Positions 1 to 7,591 of a DNA stretch of 23,038 nucleotides are shown piece after piece. The notes beneath the pieces were generated by a model. That model searched no databases, had not been told where the DNA came from, and worked only from the letters and a program-made list of their open reading frames with translations. Every line of letters starts with the position of its first letter. Position 1 is the first letter of the stretch. This DNA comes from Rhodospirillaceae bacterium (GTDB lineage Bacteria > Pseudomonadota > Alphaproteobacteria > MPNO01 > UBA2964). The stretch spans positions 1-23,038 of the forward strand of contig PATI01000072.1 of NCBI GenBank assembly GCA_002712335.1. Direction: 5' to 3'. Position numbers and translations under genes: made by a program.

Positions 1-906
1 CCAAACGCCTATCTTAATGAGGTTGGGTTGATAGCCTTTCCCTGTGACCACGCCGTACTGATCGCCTTTTCGTAAAACATTGCTATACCACCAGGTAAGC
101 AGAACCGCGACAAGAATCATTATCACACCTAGGGCGGCCGTTATTCCATGCTGGGCCATTTCTTCGTCACCGGGATTAGTTTTTTCATATATGAATGTAC
201 TAAGGAGATAAACGCGAGAACCTAGGCCGATAATAGCGGGGATATCGAAAGTAGCGATGCCAATAACGACGATGTAAATCACGGCTGCGAGTATAGCTGG
301 CATTGCGAGTGGCAAGGTTATACGACGCAAAGTGCTAAAAAACCCCAATCCATGAATTCCAGCTGCCTCTTCTAAAGAGGGATTCATGGCACGAAACATT
401 TGGGCGGTGAGTATAAAGCCCAATGCGGCTAAGCTTAGTCCCTGAACGAAACCCATTCCAATAGGCGTTGCTATATTAAGAGGAGCCTCCGTAAACCAAA
501 GATATTCAACGGCCCAACGGTTCAAAAACCCAATCCTCTCGTGGGCTAGGAAAGTCCACCCCATGGCAGTATATATTCCTGGAATTAAGAGGCCTAAGGT
601 CATTATTACGTATATCCAGCTTTTTCCAGATAGGGTAGTGCGTTCTGTTACCCATGCGATTGGTAGCCCTATACCCATCGCTACAAGTGTGGCCGTAATT
701 GAAAAAATTATTGTGTTCCAAATCACTTCTAAAAAAATTGGGTCGTCGAATATATCGCCGTAATTATTCAGGGTGAATGTAGCATCAGACGTTCCCAGAA
801 TACCCGTTTGGAAACTAATCCATATTAGGACTGATACCAGCACTAAAATTACCAGCATTGGCAATAAAGCGAGAGCTAAAAGGACTGGAGAAGAGTTTTT
901 TTTCAT
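1..906 (-). CDS. ABC transporter permease, iron/thiamine/polyamine type (3' end outside window)
   Basis: This is the membrane subunit of an ABC importer and would form the channel in the inner membrane. An ATG at 904-906 opens a frame that stays open for 302 codons to the left edge, so the C-terminus is missing. The N-terminus (residues about 8-30) is a hydrophobic helix, with further membrane segments near 62-84, 97-119, 150-170, 203-225 and 254-274. The EAA loop that contacts the ATPase is clear at residues 179-200 (EEAAG, then a conserved G, ending in ITLPL). One EAA loop with more sequence to follow suits the long two-repeat FbpB/ThiP permeases, but a single-repeat protein cannot be excluded. 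It lies 98 bases downstream of the binding-protein gene, with a hairpin between them, and is surely the partner of that gene and the ATPase. The substrate is unknown. Confidence 0.88.
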   Translation of the reverse strand, partial: MKKNSSPVLLALALLPMLVILVLVSVLIWISFQTGILGTSDATFTLNNYGDIFDDPIFLEVIWNTIIFSITATLVAMGIGLPIAWVTERTTLSGKSWIYVIMTLGLLIPGIYTAMGWTFLAHERIGFLNRWAVEYLWFTEAPLNIATPIGMGFVQGLSLAALGFILTAQMFRAMNPSLEEAAGIHGLGFFSTLRRITLPLAMPAILAAVIYIVVIGIATFDIPAIIGLGSRVYLLSTFIYEKTNPGDEEMAQHGITAALGVIMILVAVLLTWWYSNVLRKGDQYGVVTGKGYQPNLIKIGVW

Positions 907-951
907 TATAAGCCTGAATAATCGAACAAAATATCTTCTGTTCAAACGACA

Positions 952-980
952 CAAGTCGGAGAGTAGTTTTCTCCGACTTG
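952..980. promoter_or_regulatory. Intercistronic hairpin between binding-protein and permease genes
   Basis: CAAGTCGGAGA at 952-962 and TCTCCGACTTG at 970-980 are perfect 11-base inverted copies around a 7-base loop. It lies in the gap between the binding-protein gene and the permease gene. On the minus strand no T-run follows the stem, so it is not a classic intrinsic terminator. Hairpins at this place in ABC operons (for example malE-malF) protect the upstream message and lower permease expression relative to the binding protein. That role is inferred here. Confidence 0.6.
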
Positions 981-1004
981 AAGCCGATTCTTATGAAAAT
1001 GGCC

Positions 1005-2132
1005 TTATTTTTTCTTTTTCTTTTTCCATTTCTTTTTGAGAATTTTTGCGAGACCTTTACGATATTTATTGTAACCACCTTGGCTGCCCAACCATTGAGG
1101 TGAATTCATTATTACCTTAGCACCTCCTGCTTTAGCTGCGAGGAGCCGCTTGCGCATTGTAGATTCTGGATAGAGCGGAAGGTCTAGCCCATTAACATCC
1201 CACATCCATTTCTGACCTTCTTTACTGTGCAGGTAAGCGACGAATAATGCAGCCGCATTTGGTGATCTTGAATTTACAGGTACCATGCCATATCTCGAAT
1301 GTGAAATTACTGCCTCTTTCATTAGAGAATAGCCAAGGGGTTGGCCTGAACCAGAGTTCTGCACACGATTTACATATTGGTCTCCGCAACTAAAAACAAG
1401 CATAAGAAATTCCCCACTGGTAAGACGATTAACGGCACCGCAGCGCATAAGTCCACCGATATGATTTGTTAATCGTTTGGTAAATTTCAACATTGCTTCA
1501 TTCCCCATCACATCGGGCATGCCAAATTCTCGCATGCCTGCTGCATAGGGGGTTGATGCAATTTTACCTTTAAACTTTGGTTTAAATACGTCTTCAAAAG
1601 TCCTAGGAATATCATCGCCTTTAACAAGATCAGTATTGTACATAATGCCGACAAGAGAGCCTGCAGATGCTAGGCCAAAACCGCCCGGGGCAACTGGATC
1701 AAAACCTTTCCATGTTAATGGCTGACGATCGAGATAGGATAACCAGTTCATTTTACGTAATATCCCTACCTTGCCTCCCTTCAATGCTCCCCCAGAATTA
1801 TTCCACAATACATCAGTGCTACCTGGCTGCCCTGCTTTTACCTCGCGCGTAATTTTGGCGATCATGCGGGTCATCGACGGGCCAGGTGTAAACTTAGCCT
1901 TAAGGTTAAGCCCGTATTTTTTATTCATAGCGGACACAACATGCCTAAAACCCTTGCCACCGCTTAGACTGCTCGATGACCACATGCCACGAAGCACTTT
2001 TTCTTTTTGGGCACCGGCTATTAACTCCTTTAAATTTTTAGGAGCATCAGCCACCGCGGATGAACCAAAAGCTAACATTAGAGTGAGAGGAATTATTGTA
2101 ACCTCCCTCGTTGATTTTAATTTAAAAGACAT
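1005..2132 (-). CDS. ABC transporter periplasmic substrate-binding protein
   Basis: This 375-residue protein would capture the ligand in the periplasm for the adjacent permease and ATPase. A Sec signal peptide is visible: basic start (KLKSTR), hydrophobic core (IIPLTLMLAFG) and a likely signal peptidase I site after residues 27-29 (AVA before DA). The body resembles the bilobal FbpA/PotD/2-aminoethylphosphonate-type binding proteins, with a VLWNNS segment, GIMYNTDLV in the hinge region and a late GMVPVNSRSPN stretch. I do not see the paired tyrosines that would make iron binding convincing, so the ligand is open. The start is supported by a strong Shine-Dalgarno (AGGAGGGA) about 5 bases upstream. 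The C-terminus is odd: it ends in a run rich in lysine and tryptophan coded by a TTTTTC-like low-complexity tract. Confidence 0.85.
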   Translation of the reverse strand: MSFKLKSTREVTIIPLTLMLAFGSSAVADAPKNLKELIAGAQKEKVLRGMWSSSSLSGGKGFRHVVSAMNKKYGLNLKAKFTPGPSMTRMIAKITREVKAGQPGSTDVLWNNSGGALKGGKVGILRKMNWLSYLDRQPLTWKGFDPVAPGGFGLASAGSLVGIMYNTDLVKGDDIPRTFEDVFKPKFKGKIASTPYAAGMREFGMPDVMGNEAMLKFTKRLTNHIGGLMRCGAVNRLTSGEFLMLVFSCGDQYVNRVQNSGSGQPLGYSLMKEAVISHSRYGMVPVNSRSPNAAALFVAYLHSKEGQKWMWDVNGLDLPLYPESTMRKRLLAAKAGGAKVIMNSPQWLGSQGGYNKYRKGLAKILKKKWKKKKKK

Positions 2133-2253
2133 CTTACTCCCTCCTATTTTTCTATGTTTGTTTAGAAATTTTTACGCCAATTTTTACTACCGATAGTTTA
2201 ACCTTTAATTCTCGTTTTAGATATTATGGGGTGGTATCCCCAATTTTTGACAA

Positions 2254-3366
2254 TTACCTTCCTGCCAAAGAAGTGTTAATAAAAACTGTATTTTTCTCAT
2301 CTCTAGGAAATATCATGATATCTTCAGGATCAACGGCTATGTGCAACTGATCCTGCTGTAATTTCGGTGCTGTACGACTTTTGCCGTGTAATACAGTGTC
2401 AGCGGAAAATGCTTCAAATGAATATTGGTCCCCAAGGAATATAGAATCCTTGAGTTCAGCTAATATATGGTTTTGCTTTGGTCTATAGCCTTCATTACAA
2501 AAATTTAGATTCTCTGGCCGTATTCCTAGCCAAACGCTATCGTTCGATAATTTTATTTTTGGTGCTGAAAAATCTCCAATCCTAGTCCTTACGACATTAC
2601 CATCAAGTTCGCCTGGTAGCCAATTGACAGTGCCAAAAAACTCGGCAACTTCAGCACAATTTGGATTATTGTAGAGTTCGTTAGGAGAACCAAATTGTAA
2701 TAACTGACCAAAACTCATTAAAGCTATTTTATCTGCAACAGCCATCGCTTCGATTTGGTCATGCGTGACGTACAGCACTGTTGCATCTAGTTTTTTAGCA
2801 AGACCACGGATCTTACCACGAACCTCTTCACGCAGGCGAGCGTCAAGGTTACTGAGAGGCTCATCCATTAAAAGCACCTTGGGGTTAACTGCTATAGCTC
2901 TAGCTAATGCAACCCGTTGTTGTTGACCACCGCTCAACAACGTAGACGGTCGGTCAATCTGTTCTTCTAGTTGCACCATTTCGAGCGCTTCCTCAACTCT
3001 AGAGGGAACGTCTTTCTTCGCAATTTTCTGTGCTCCTTCACGCAGGGGCAATGCAACATTGTCAAAAACTGTTAGGTGCGGCCATACAGCATATGATTGA
3101 AATACCATCCCGAATCCTCGATCTTGAGGCGGAACCCAGATTGGCGGTTTATTAGAGAAAATTGTTCGGCCGGAGACATCAATATTTCCGGAATCTGGTG
3201 TTTCCAATCCAGCTACAGATCTCAACAATGTTGTTTTGCCGGATCCACTTGCACCCACAATTACAAAAAACTCCCCAGCTTTTACTTCGATATCCAACTT
3301 ATTGAGGGCGATGACGTTTCCTTCATCAACGATAAATTCCTTATGCAGTTCCTTTATGGAAATCAC
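2254..3366 (-). CDS. ABC transporter ATP-binding protein (PotA/FbpC-like)
   Basis: This 370-residue ATPase powers the importer encoded downstream. All expected motifs are present in order: Walker A GASGSGKT (38-45), Q-loop Q90, signature LSGGQ (144-148), Walker B VLLMDEP (164-170), D-loop SNLD (172-175) and switch histidine H202 in VTHDQ. After about residue 235 a C-terminal domain of TOBE/MOP type follows (FFGTVNWLPGEL, then WLGIRPENL), as in the PotA, FbpC and MalK group. The start codon is GTG, preceded by a purine-rich GAGGGGGA about ten bases upstream. The gene precedes the binding protein by 121 bases and that gap holds only a weak TGGGG/CCCCA stem. Because it comes before the other two components, the promoter is probably in the 131 bases above it or further upstream. 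Confidence 0.93.
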   Translation of the reverse strand: MISIKELHKEFIVDEGNVIALNKLDIEVKAGEFFVIVGASGSGKTTLLRSVAGLETPDSGNIDVSGRTIFSNKPPIWVPPQDRGFGMVFQSYAVWPHLTVFDNVALPLREGAQKIAKKDVPSRVEEALEMVQLEEQIDRPSTLLSGGQQQRVALARAIAVNPKVLLMDEPLSNLDARLREEVRGKIRGLAKKLDATVLYVTHDQIEAMAVADKIALMSFGQLLQFGSPNELYNNPNCAEVAEFFGTVNWLPGELDGNVVRTRIGDFSAPKIKLSNDSVWLGIRPENLNFCNEGYRPKQNHILAELKDSIFLGDQYSFEAFSADTVLHGKSRTAPKLQQDQLHIAVDPEDIMIFPRDEKNTVFINTSLAGR

Positions 3367-3497
3367 TTTAGATTATCCCCCTCTATTTAATCACGTCTGC
3401 ACAAAATTCTATAACACCTTATTGTGGCGCAATCGTTCCTACCAGAACAAATTGGGTATGTATTTAAATTACATTTTATTTTTCTTGTCTAAAATTT

Positions 3498-4442
3498 TTA
3501 TTGCTTTAACTGTGATTTAAGGTCAGAGATATAATCAGAAAAGGCATCTTCCATTGAGAATTTTGGTTCCCAATCCAGCATTTTCTTTGCTCGACTAATA
3601 TCAAGTGGTGCTGCCTTGTTTACCGGTGGGTTTCCAGGAATAATTTCCACACGAAGTTTAGGGAGTTGGTTTTTTATAATCTCAACTAGTTCTTCAAAAG
3701 AGGTTTTGACTGGATAGGCGATGTTAAAAACGTTCTCTTCAGGTACGTCAATGGTCGCGCATTTATCAATAGCGTCGCCACAATCTTTAGCGTAAAGGTA
3801 TATAAAATCCATGGTTTGTTCCTGAGGAATCTTCGCTGGTTCCCCGGTAATTCCTGCAATGACAAGATCTTGGACCTTTTGCCCTCCACCCGATCCACCC
3901 CAAAAATGTCCGACGCCAAAAACATTTCCTAGTCTCAGCATAAATAAATCGAATCCGGCTTCTAAAGCATAGGCCTCAATAATCATCTCCTGTGCGACTT
4001 TCGAATTGCTGTATGCCGTTCCCGTTCCTAAGAGATCATCCTCTTTGATTGGCCCCTTTCCAACTTTTCGCCAATCATAGGCGCCAAACGTGCTAATATG
4101 GATAACTCTCTTTATTTTGGCCAAACGTGCGGCATCGGCGACAGCTTGGGTACCTCCGACATTTAGTGAATATCCAAAATGTATTGGATCATTTACTTTC
4201 TTGCCAATAACTGAGGCAGTGTTGAGTATGGTATCGACCTCATATTCATTAATCGTCGCTATTAGCCCTGGCAGACTTCTTACATCTTCATTAAGATAGG
4301 TAAAATCAGCATTACCTAATTTGCTACGAATAAAATCTTCACGGGGAATAGGGTCAACAAATACCACTTTTTCGCCACGTCGAACCGCCTGTTGTGCATA
4401 TGATGTGCCAACGAGGCCGGCACCTGTTATCAAAGTCGTCAT
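3498..4442 (-). CDS. NAD-dependent epimerase/dehydratase (extended SDR)
   Basis: This 314-residue protein is an extended short-chain dehydrogenase/reductase like nucleotide-sugar epimerases and related lactone or aldose dehydrogenases. The N-terminal dinucleotide site is GAGLVG at residues 7-12. Asp30 (FVDP) suits NAD binding. The catalytic set is visible as ST at 117-118 and YxxxK at Tyr144/Lys148 (AYSNSK). The C-terminal part carries LDISRAKKMLDWEPKFS, the usual family signature near the end. A good Shine-Dalgarno (AGGGAG) precedes the ATG. It sits 55 bases after the DMT transporter gene and 131 bases before the ABC ATPase, all in one direction, so co-transcription is plausible. Its substrate is not shown. 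A small-molecule catabolic role linked to the importer is as likely as envelope sugar synthesis, since no glycosyltransferase lies nearby. Confidence 0.85.
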   Translation of the reverse strand: MTTLITGAGLVGTSYAQQAVRRGEKVVFVDPIPREDFIRSKLGNADFTYLNEDVRSLPGLIATINEYEVDTILNTASVIGKKVNDPIHFGYSLNVGGTQAVADAARLAKIKRVIHISTFGAYDWRKVGKGPIKEDDLLGTGTAYSNSKVAQEMIIEAYALEAGFDLFMLRLGNVFGVGHFWGGSGGGQKVQDLVIAGITGEPAKIPQEQTMDFIYLYAKDCGDAIDKCATIDVPEENVFNIAYPVKTSFEELVEIIKNQLPKLRVEIIPGNPPVNKAAPLDISRAKKMLDWEPKFSMEDAFSDYISDLKSQLKQ

Positions 4443-4497
4443 AATTTACTCCCTGAAAGTTCTCTAATTTAATTTCTTTAACCCAGATAATGCTTTA

Positions 4498-5430
4498 TTA
4501 CTTAGAATTTATTTTTTCATTCTCTGCTCTTAGGAGGTAAAGGCTGCTAACAATTATAATTGCTGAACCACAATAACTCCACCATCCCGGTGTTTCTGCA
4601 AACCAAAGAATTCCAATTAAAAATGCATATACAATCCGCATATAATCAAATGGCATTACAAAAGTGGTATCACCAAGTCCAATACCATGCGTAAATAGTC
4701 CTTGCCCAATAATCCCCAACGTACCGGTTATGATTAAAAGTAGAAACTCTGTCCAACTTGGTGTTTGCCATACAAAAATTGCCGGAATGAGCGCTAATAA
4801 AGTGGTAAACAGGGCAAAATAAAACATTATGGTTACGGTTTCTTCAGTTCGGCTAAGGATTTTTATTGTGAGGACTACCCCGGTGCCAAAAATAGTGCCG
4901 CTGAGAGCAACAAGAAACCAAGGGTCAAAACCCTCCCCAAAAGGTTTTGTAATAAGTAAAATTCCGCCAAAACCTAGTAAGGTTACTATTCCTCGCCTAA
5001 ACCCGATGATTTCGTTAAGGAATAGCACGGCAATCACTACCATAATTAATGGTCGTGAGAACTGGATAGTAACAGTATCGGCTAATGAAATATTTATAAG
5101 AGCATAAAAAAAACACAGATTTCCCATAAATCCGACAAAACCACGGGCGCCATGAAGATGTAGTTTAGAAGTTTTTATTGATTTTAGTCCCAATCGCCAA
5201 ACTAGCGGGAGAATAACAATAAGACCTGCGAGGAAACGGATGAATAAAACCTCAAAAGCAGGTAAAGTTTTACCCAAATGTTTAACTAGGCCAGCCATTA
5301 CAATTAATAGAAATGCTCCGATTATTACACAAAAAGCCCCTCTGATATTTGGAGAGATACCCATCCATCGTGCTACAACTGATTTTATTAGGGGTGAACT
5401 CGTGAATTTAGGTTGAGAATTATCAGACAT
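4498..5430 (-). CDS. DMT-superfamily transporter, EamA family (isolated copy A)
   Basis: This 310-residue, very hydrophobic protein should have about ten membrane helices arranged as two EamA repeats and would move a small metabolite across the inner membrane. It has a longer hydrophilic N-terminus (about 30 residues) than the tandem copies at the right of the window. Family marks include the second-helix FEVLFIR motif with its arginine, TIQFSRPL in the first repeat and, near the end, LGDTTFVMPFDYMRI. It lacks the RPG motif that ends the first repeat in the other seven DMT proteins here (it has TKPFGEG) and replaces the PD.WTW segment with PGWWSY, so it is the most diverged of the set. It leads the minus-strand run of epimerase and ABC genes. 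Substrate unknown; the family exports amino acids, nucleobases and cofactors. Confidence 0.87.
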   Translation of the reverse strand: MSDNSQPKFTSSPLIKSVVARWMGISPNIRGAFCVIIGAFLLIVMAGLVKHLGKTLPAFEVLFIRFLAGLIVILPLVWRLGLKSIKTSKLHLHGARGFVGFMGNLCFFYALINISLADTVTIQFSRPLIMVVIAVLFLNEIIGFRRGIVTLLGFGGILLITKPFGEGFDPWFLVALSGTIFGTGVVLTIKILSRTEETVTIMFYFALFTTLLALIPAIFVWQTPSWTEFLLLIITGTLGIIGQGLFTHGIGLGDTTFVMPFDYMRIVYAFLIGILWFAETPGWWSYCGSAIIIVSSLYLLRAENEKINSK

Positions 5431-5492
5431 ATCTTCGCAATGTGAACATCACTTTTAACATTGTCAAATTGAGTTCATGATACCACGTGCAA

Positions 5493-5557
5493 AAGAGTGG
5501 TTACCTGCCTTTCTTAATATGTTCAGCATTAAACATTAAGTTTTCGCAGGCACTCTT
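5493..5557. promoter_or_regulatory. Bulged inverted repeat in divergent intergenic region
   Basis: The region between the divergent DMT gene and the short-chain dehydrogenase contains AAGAGTG at 5493-5499 and CCTGC at 5504-5508. These are matched by GCAGGCACTCTT at 5546-5557. The 12-base arms pair except for a 4-base bulge (GTTA). Several AACAT/ATGTT words also lie on either side. A divergent promoter region is where an operator would be expected, but no protein is known to bind here and this may be chance. Confidence 0.3.
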
Positions 5558-5598
5558 GGAAAATTAAATTTGATTATAGTGAAATAACGGATGTAACA

Positions 5599-6390
5599 AT
5601 GACAGCTTTTAAAAAGATGGAAAATAAAATCGCTTTGGTCACGGGTGGAGGCGGGGCGATTGGTGGAGCCTCAGCAAAATTACTTGCAGCTGAAGGCGGC
5701 AAAATTATGGTCGCAGACGAACGTTTGGAAATGGCGCAAAAAATTGCTGATGAAATTGAGGCGTCAGGAGGCATAGCAAAGGCAATTAAGATTGATGTTT
5801 CTCATCATGGGCAGGTGAAACAAGCTGTAGAGGCTACAATGTCAGCATTTCAAGAATTGCACGTTCTTGTAAATGTTGCTGCCGCCGTTACGCCGGATGC
5901 TCCGGTTGAGGAATTATCTTTGGAAGAGTGGAACAAAGCATTCGCCGTAAATTTGACAGGACCATTTTTGATGTCGAAATATTCAATACCTGAGATAAAA
6001 AAGTGTGGCGGTGGAGTTATTATCAACATGGCCTCACAACTTGGAACAATCGGTGTCCCAAACCGTTCAGCATATTGTACCACTAAGGCGGCGCTCATTC
6101 ATCTAACAACTATACTAGCGGCGGAAGTCGCAGATGATAATATCAGGGTCAATTCTATCTCACCTGGAGTAATTGAAACCCCTCGAACACGAAGGCGTTT
6201 TGATACAATAGATGAATTTCATCAATCACGGGGTAAACTTCATATGTTGGGGCGCGTTGGTCAGCCAGAAGAAATAGCTAAGGCTGTTTTGTTTTTGGCT
6301 TCGGAAGACTCTTCTTTTATCACTGCAACCGATCTTCTTGTTGATGGAGGTTATATTTACCTAAAACGGCAATCAGGGGAAAAAGATTAA
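5599..6390 (+). CDS. Short-chain dehydrogenase/reductase (classical SDR)
   Basis: This 263-residue enzyme should reduce a carbonyl or oxidise an alcohol with NAD(P). The Rossmann motif TGGGGAIGG is at residues 15-23. The catalytic tetrad is present: Asn118 (VNLTGPF), Ser146 (NMASQ), Tyr159 and Lys163 (SAYCTTK). The family end motif is also visible (VLFLASEDSSFIT...LLVDGGY). Asp40 at the end of the second strand suggests NAD rather than NADP. I chose the ATG at 5599, which has GGAT six bases upstream; an in-frame ATG at 5617 (MENKIALVTG) would give the more usual short N-terminus and cannot be excluded. It is divergent from the DMT gene and is followed in the same direction by the HtrA-like gene. 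Length is normal for the family; substrate unknown. Confidence 0.9.
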   Translation: MTAFKKMENKIALVTGGGGAIGGASAKLLAAEGGKIMVADERLEMAQKIADEIEASGGIAKAIKIDVSHHGQVKQAVEATMSAFQELHVLVNVAAAVTPDAPVEELSLEEWNKAFAVNLTGPFLMSKYSIPEIKKCGGGVIINMASQLGTIGVPNRSAYCTTKAALIHLTTILAAEVADDNIRVNSISPGVIETPRTRRRFDTIDEFHQSRGKLHMLGRVGQPEEIAKAVLFLASEDSSFITATDLLVDGGYIYLKRQSGEKD

Positions 6391-6542
6391 GTTATGAAAG
6401 ATACAATGCGATTTAGCTGATAAAAAGATTACTATTTTCTACAAAGGTCTTATTGCGTATTCATAGTATAGCCAGCTATAAACATTGCTCGGTGCCTAGA
6501 CAATTTAGCTTAGGCGTTTCCTACATTTTTGGAAGAGAAAAT

Positions 6543-7574
6543 TTGACAGAAATAACGCGTGCAAACGGCCATCGGCTAGATGGAATTTTACCGCTCGGTG
6601 AGCCGCCGATGCCGGAACCACAGCCCACAGATAATGATGTATCTTTTGACCTTGAAACAGGCCTTTCCGCGGTCCGGTCTTTGAAATCTAAAGTGCCTTC
6701 TGATGCACATAGTGCTCGGAACTTGGGTACCGAAAGAGAGGGAAACGCCGTCTTAATTGATGAGAACGGTACTCTTGTTACAATAGGCTACCTCATAACT
6801 GAGGCTACCGACGTATCTATCGGGGACACAAATGGAGAGGAAATACCTGCTCAGGTAGTGGGATATGACCACAGAACAGGATTTGGTTTGGTCCGAACGG
6901 TAGAACCGCTTGGATTAAAACATCTTACGATTGCTTCTAACGTGGATGAATTATTGCCGGATAATAAGGTTGTGATAGCAGCGGCAGGAGGTGTTCCAGC
7001 TTCTATTTTGGGAAAGGTAGAGGACCGAAGAGAATTTGCGGGTTCGTGGGAGTATCTGATTGATAAAGCGATATTCACAACCCCATTGCATCCGAGATGG
7101 AGTGGGGGAGCACTAATAGATCCTGCTAGCGGATTTTTATTGGGTATAGGCTCATTATTCGTGCAGGACCCCGGTGGTAAGGAGGAAGACAACCAAGGTA
7201 ACCAAGGCAACATGTTTGTGCCGGCAGATTTGTTGCTTCCTATATTTAATGAGTTAGTTACTACGGGTCGGGCCCAATCACTCGCAAAGCCCTGGCTTGG
7301 AATGCAAACAACGGAGGCAATGGGACATTTGGTTGTATCTGGTATCCATGATGGCGGCCCAGCAGACAAGGCTGATATTCAAGTGGGTGATATTATTGAA
7401 GAAATTGAGTCCCATCTCATTGATAATCTATCAGACATGTATCGTAAAATTTGGGCAGTGGGAGGGGCGGGTGCTGATGTGAGTCTGAGAGTTACACGTG
7501 GATCACATCAACTGGATATTGTTATAAGATCTGGGGATAGACACGACTATCTAAAAGTACCGCAACGGCATTAA
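6543..7574 (+). CDS. HtrA-like trypsin-fold protein with PDZ domain; catalytic triad degenerate
   Basis: The protein has a trypsin-like domain followed by a PDZ domain (from about residue 252, PWLGMQ, with DGGPADKADIQVGDIIEEI), as in DegP/HtrA. Counting from the TTG at 6543 (343 residues), the catalytic histidine position reads TEATDV instead of TNAHVV (Thr89), and the catalytic aspartate position reads DHRTGFG instead of D..TDLA (Gly113). The serine is kept in RWSGGAL (Ser187). It is therefore likely a pseudoprotease that binds peptides or partners. I recall similar proteins with the same GYLITEA and TGFGLV segments in other alphaproteobacteria, so the loss appears to be a family trait. No signal peptide is visible, so it may act in the cytoplasm. 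The TTG at 6543 has GGAAGAG five bases upstream. A TTG at 6453 would add 30 unconvincing residues and an ATG at 6609 would trim 22. Confidence 0.8.
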   Translation: MTEITRANGHRLDGILPLGEPPMPEPQPTDNDVSFDLETGLSAVRSLKSKVPSDAHSARNLGTEREGNAVLIDENGTLVTIGYLITEATDVSIGDTNGEEIPAQVVGYDHRTGFGLVRTVEPLGLKHLTIASNVDELLPDNKVVIAAAGGVPASILGKVEDRREFAGSWEYLIDKAIFTTPLHPRWSGGALIDPASGFLLGIGSLFVQDPGGKEEDNQGNQGNMFVPADLLLPIFNELVTTGRAQSLAKPWLGMQTTEAMGHLVVSGIHDGGPADKADIQVGDIIEEIESHLIDNLSDMYRKIWAVGGAGADVSLRVTRGSHQLDIVIRSGDRHDYLKVPQRH

Positions 7575-7591
7575 TTTTAATAAAAATTAAT
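7570..7591. terminator. AT-only palindrome covering both stop codons of convergent genes
   Basis: ATTAATTTT at 7570-7578 and AAAATTAAT at 7583-7591 are perfect inverted copies with a 4-base loop. The element lies at the tail-to-tail junction of the HtrA-like gene and queG and contains both stop codons. It could act in both directions as a weak terminator, but the stem has no G or C, so it may be only compositional. Confidence 0.3.

Noticed and set aside
1771..2196. 141-codon plus-strand frame across the start of the binding-protein gene
   Set aside because: It is antisense to a gene with signal peptide and strong ribosome site; the translation resembles no protein I know.
2227..2248. TGGGG/CCCCA stem followed by a T-run as a terminator
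   Set aside because: The T-run is on the plus strand, which has no gene here; on the transcribed minus strand no T-run follows and the stem is only five bases.
6851..7369. 172-codon open frame on the minus strand inside the HtrA-like gene
   Set aside because: It is antisense to a well-supported family gene, has low-complexity Ser/Pro-rich translation and no recognisable motif.
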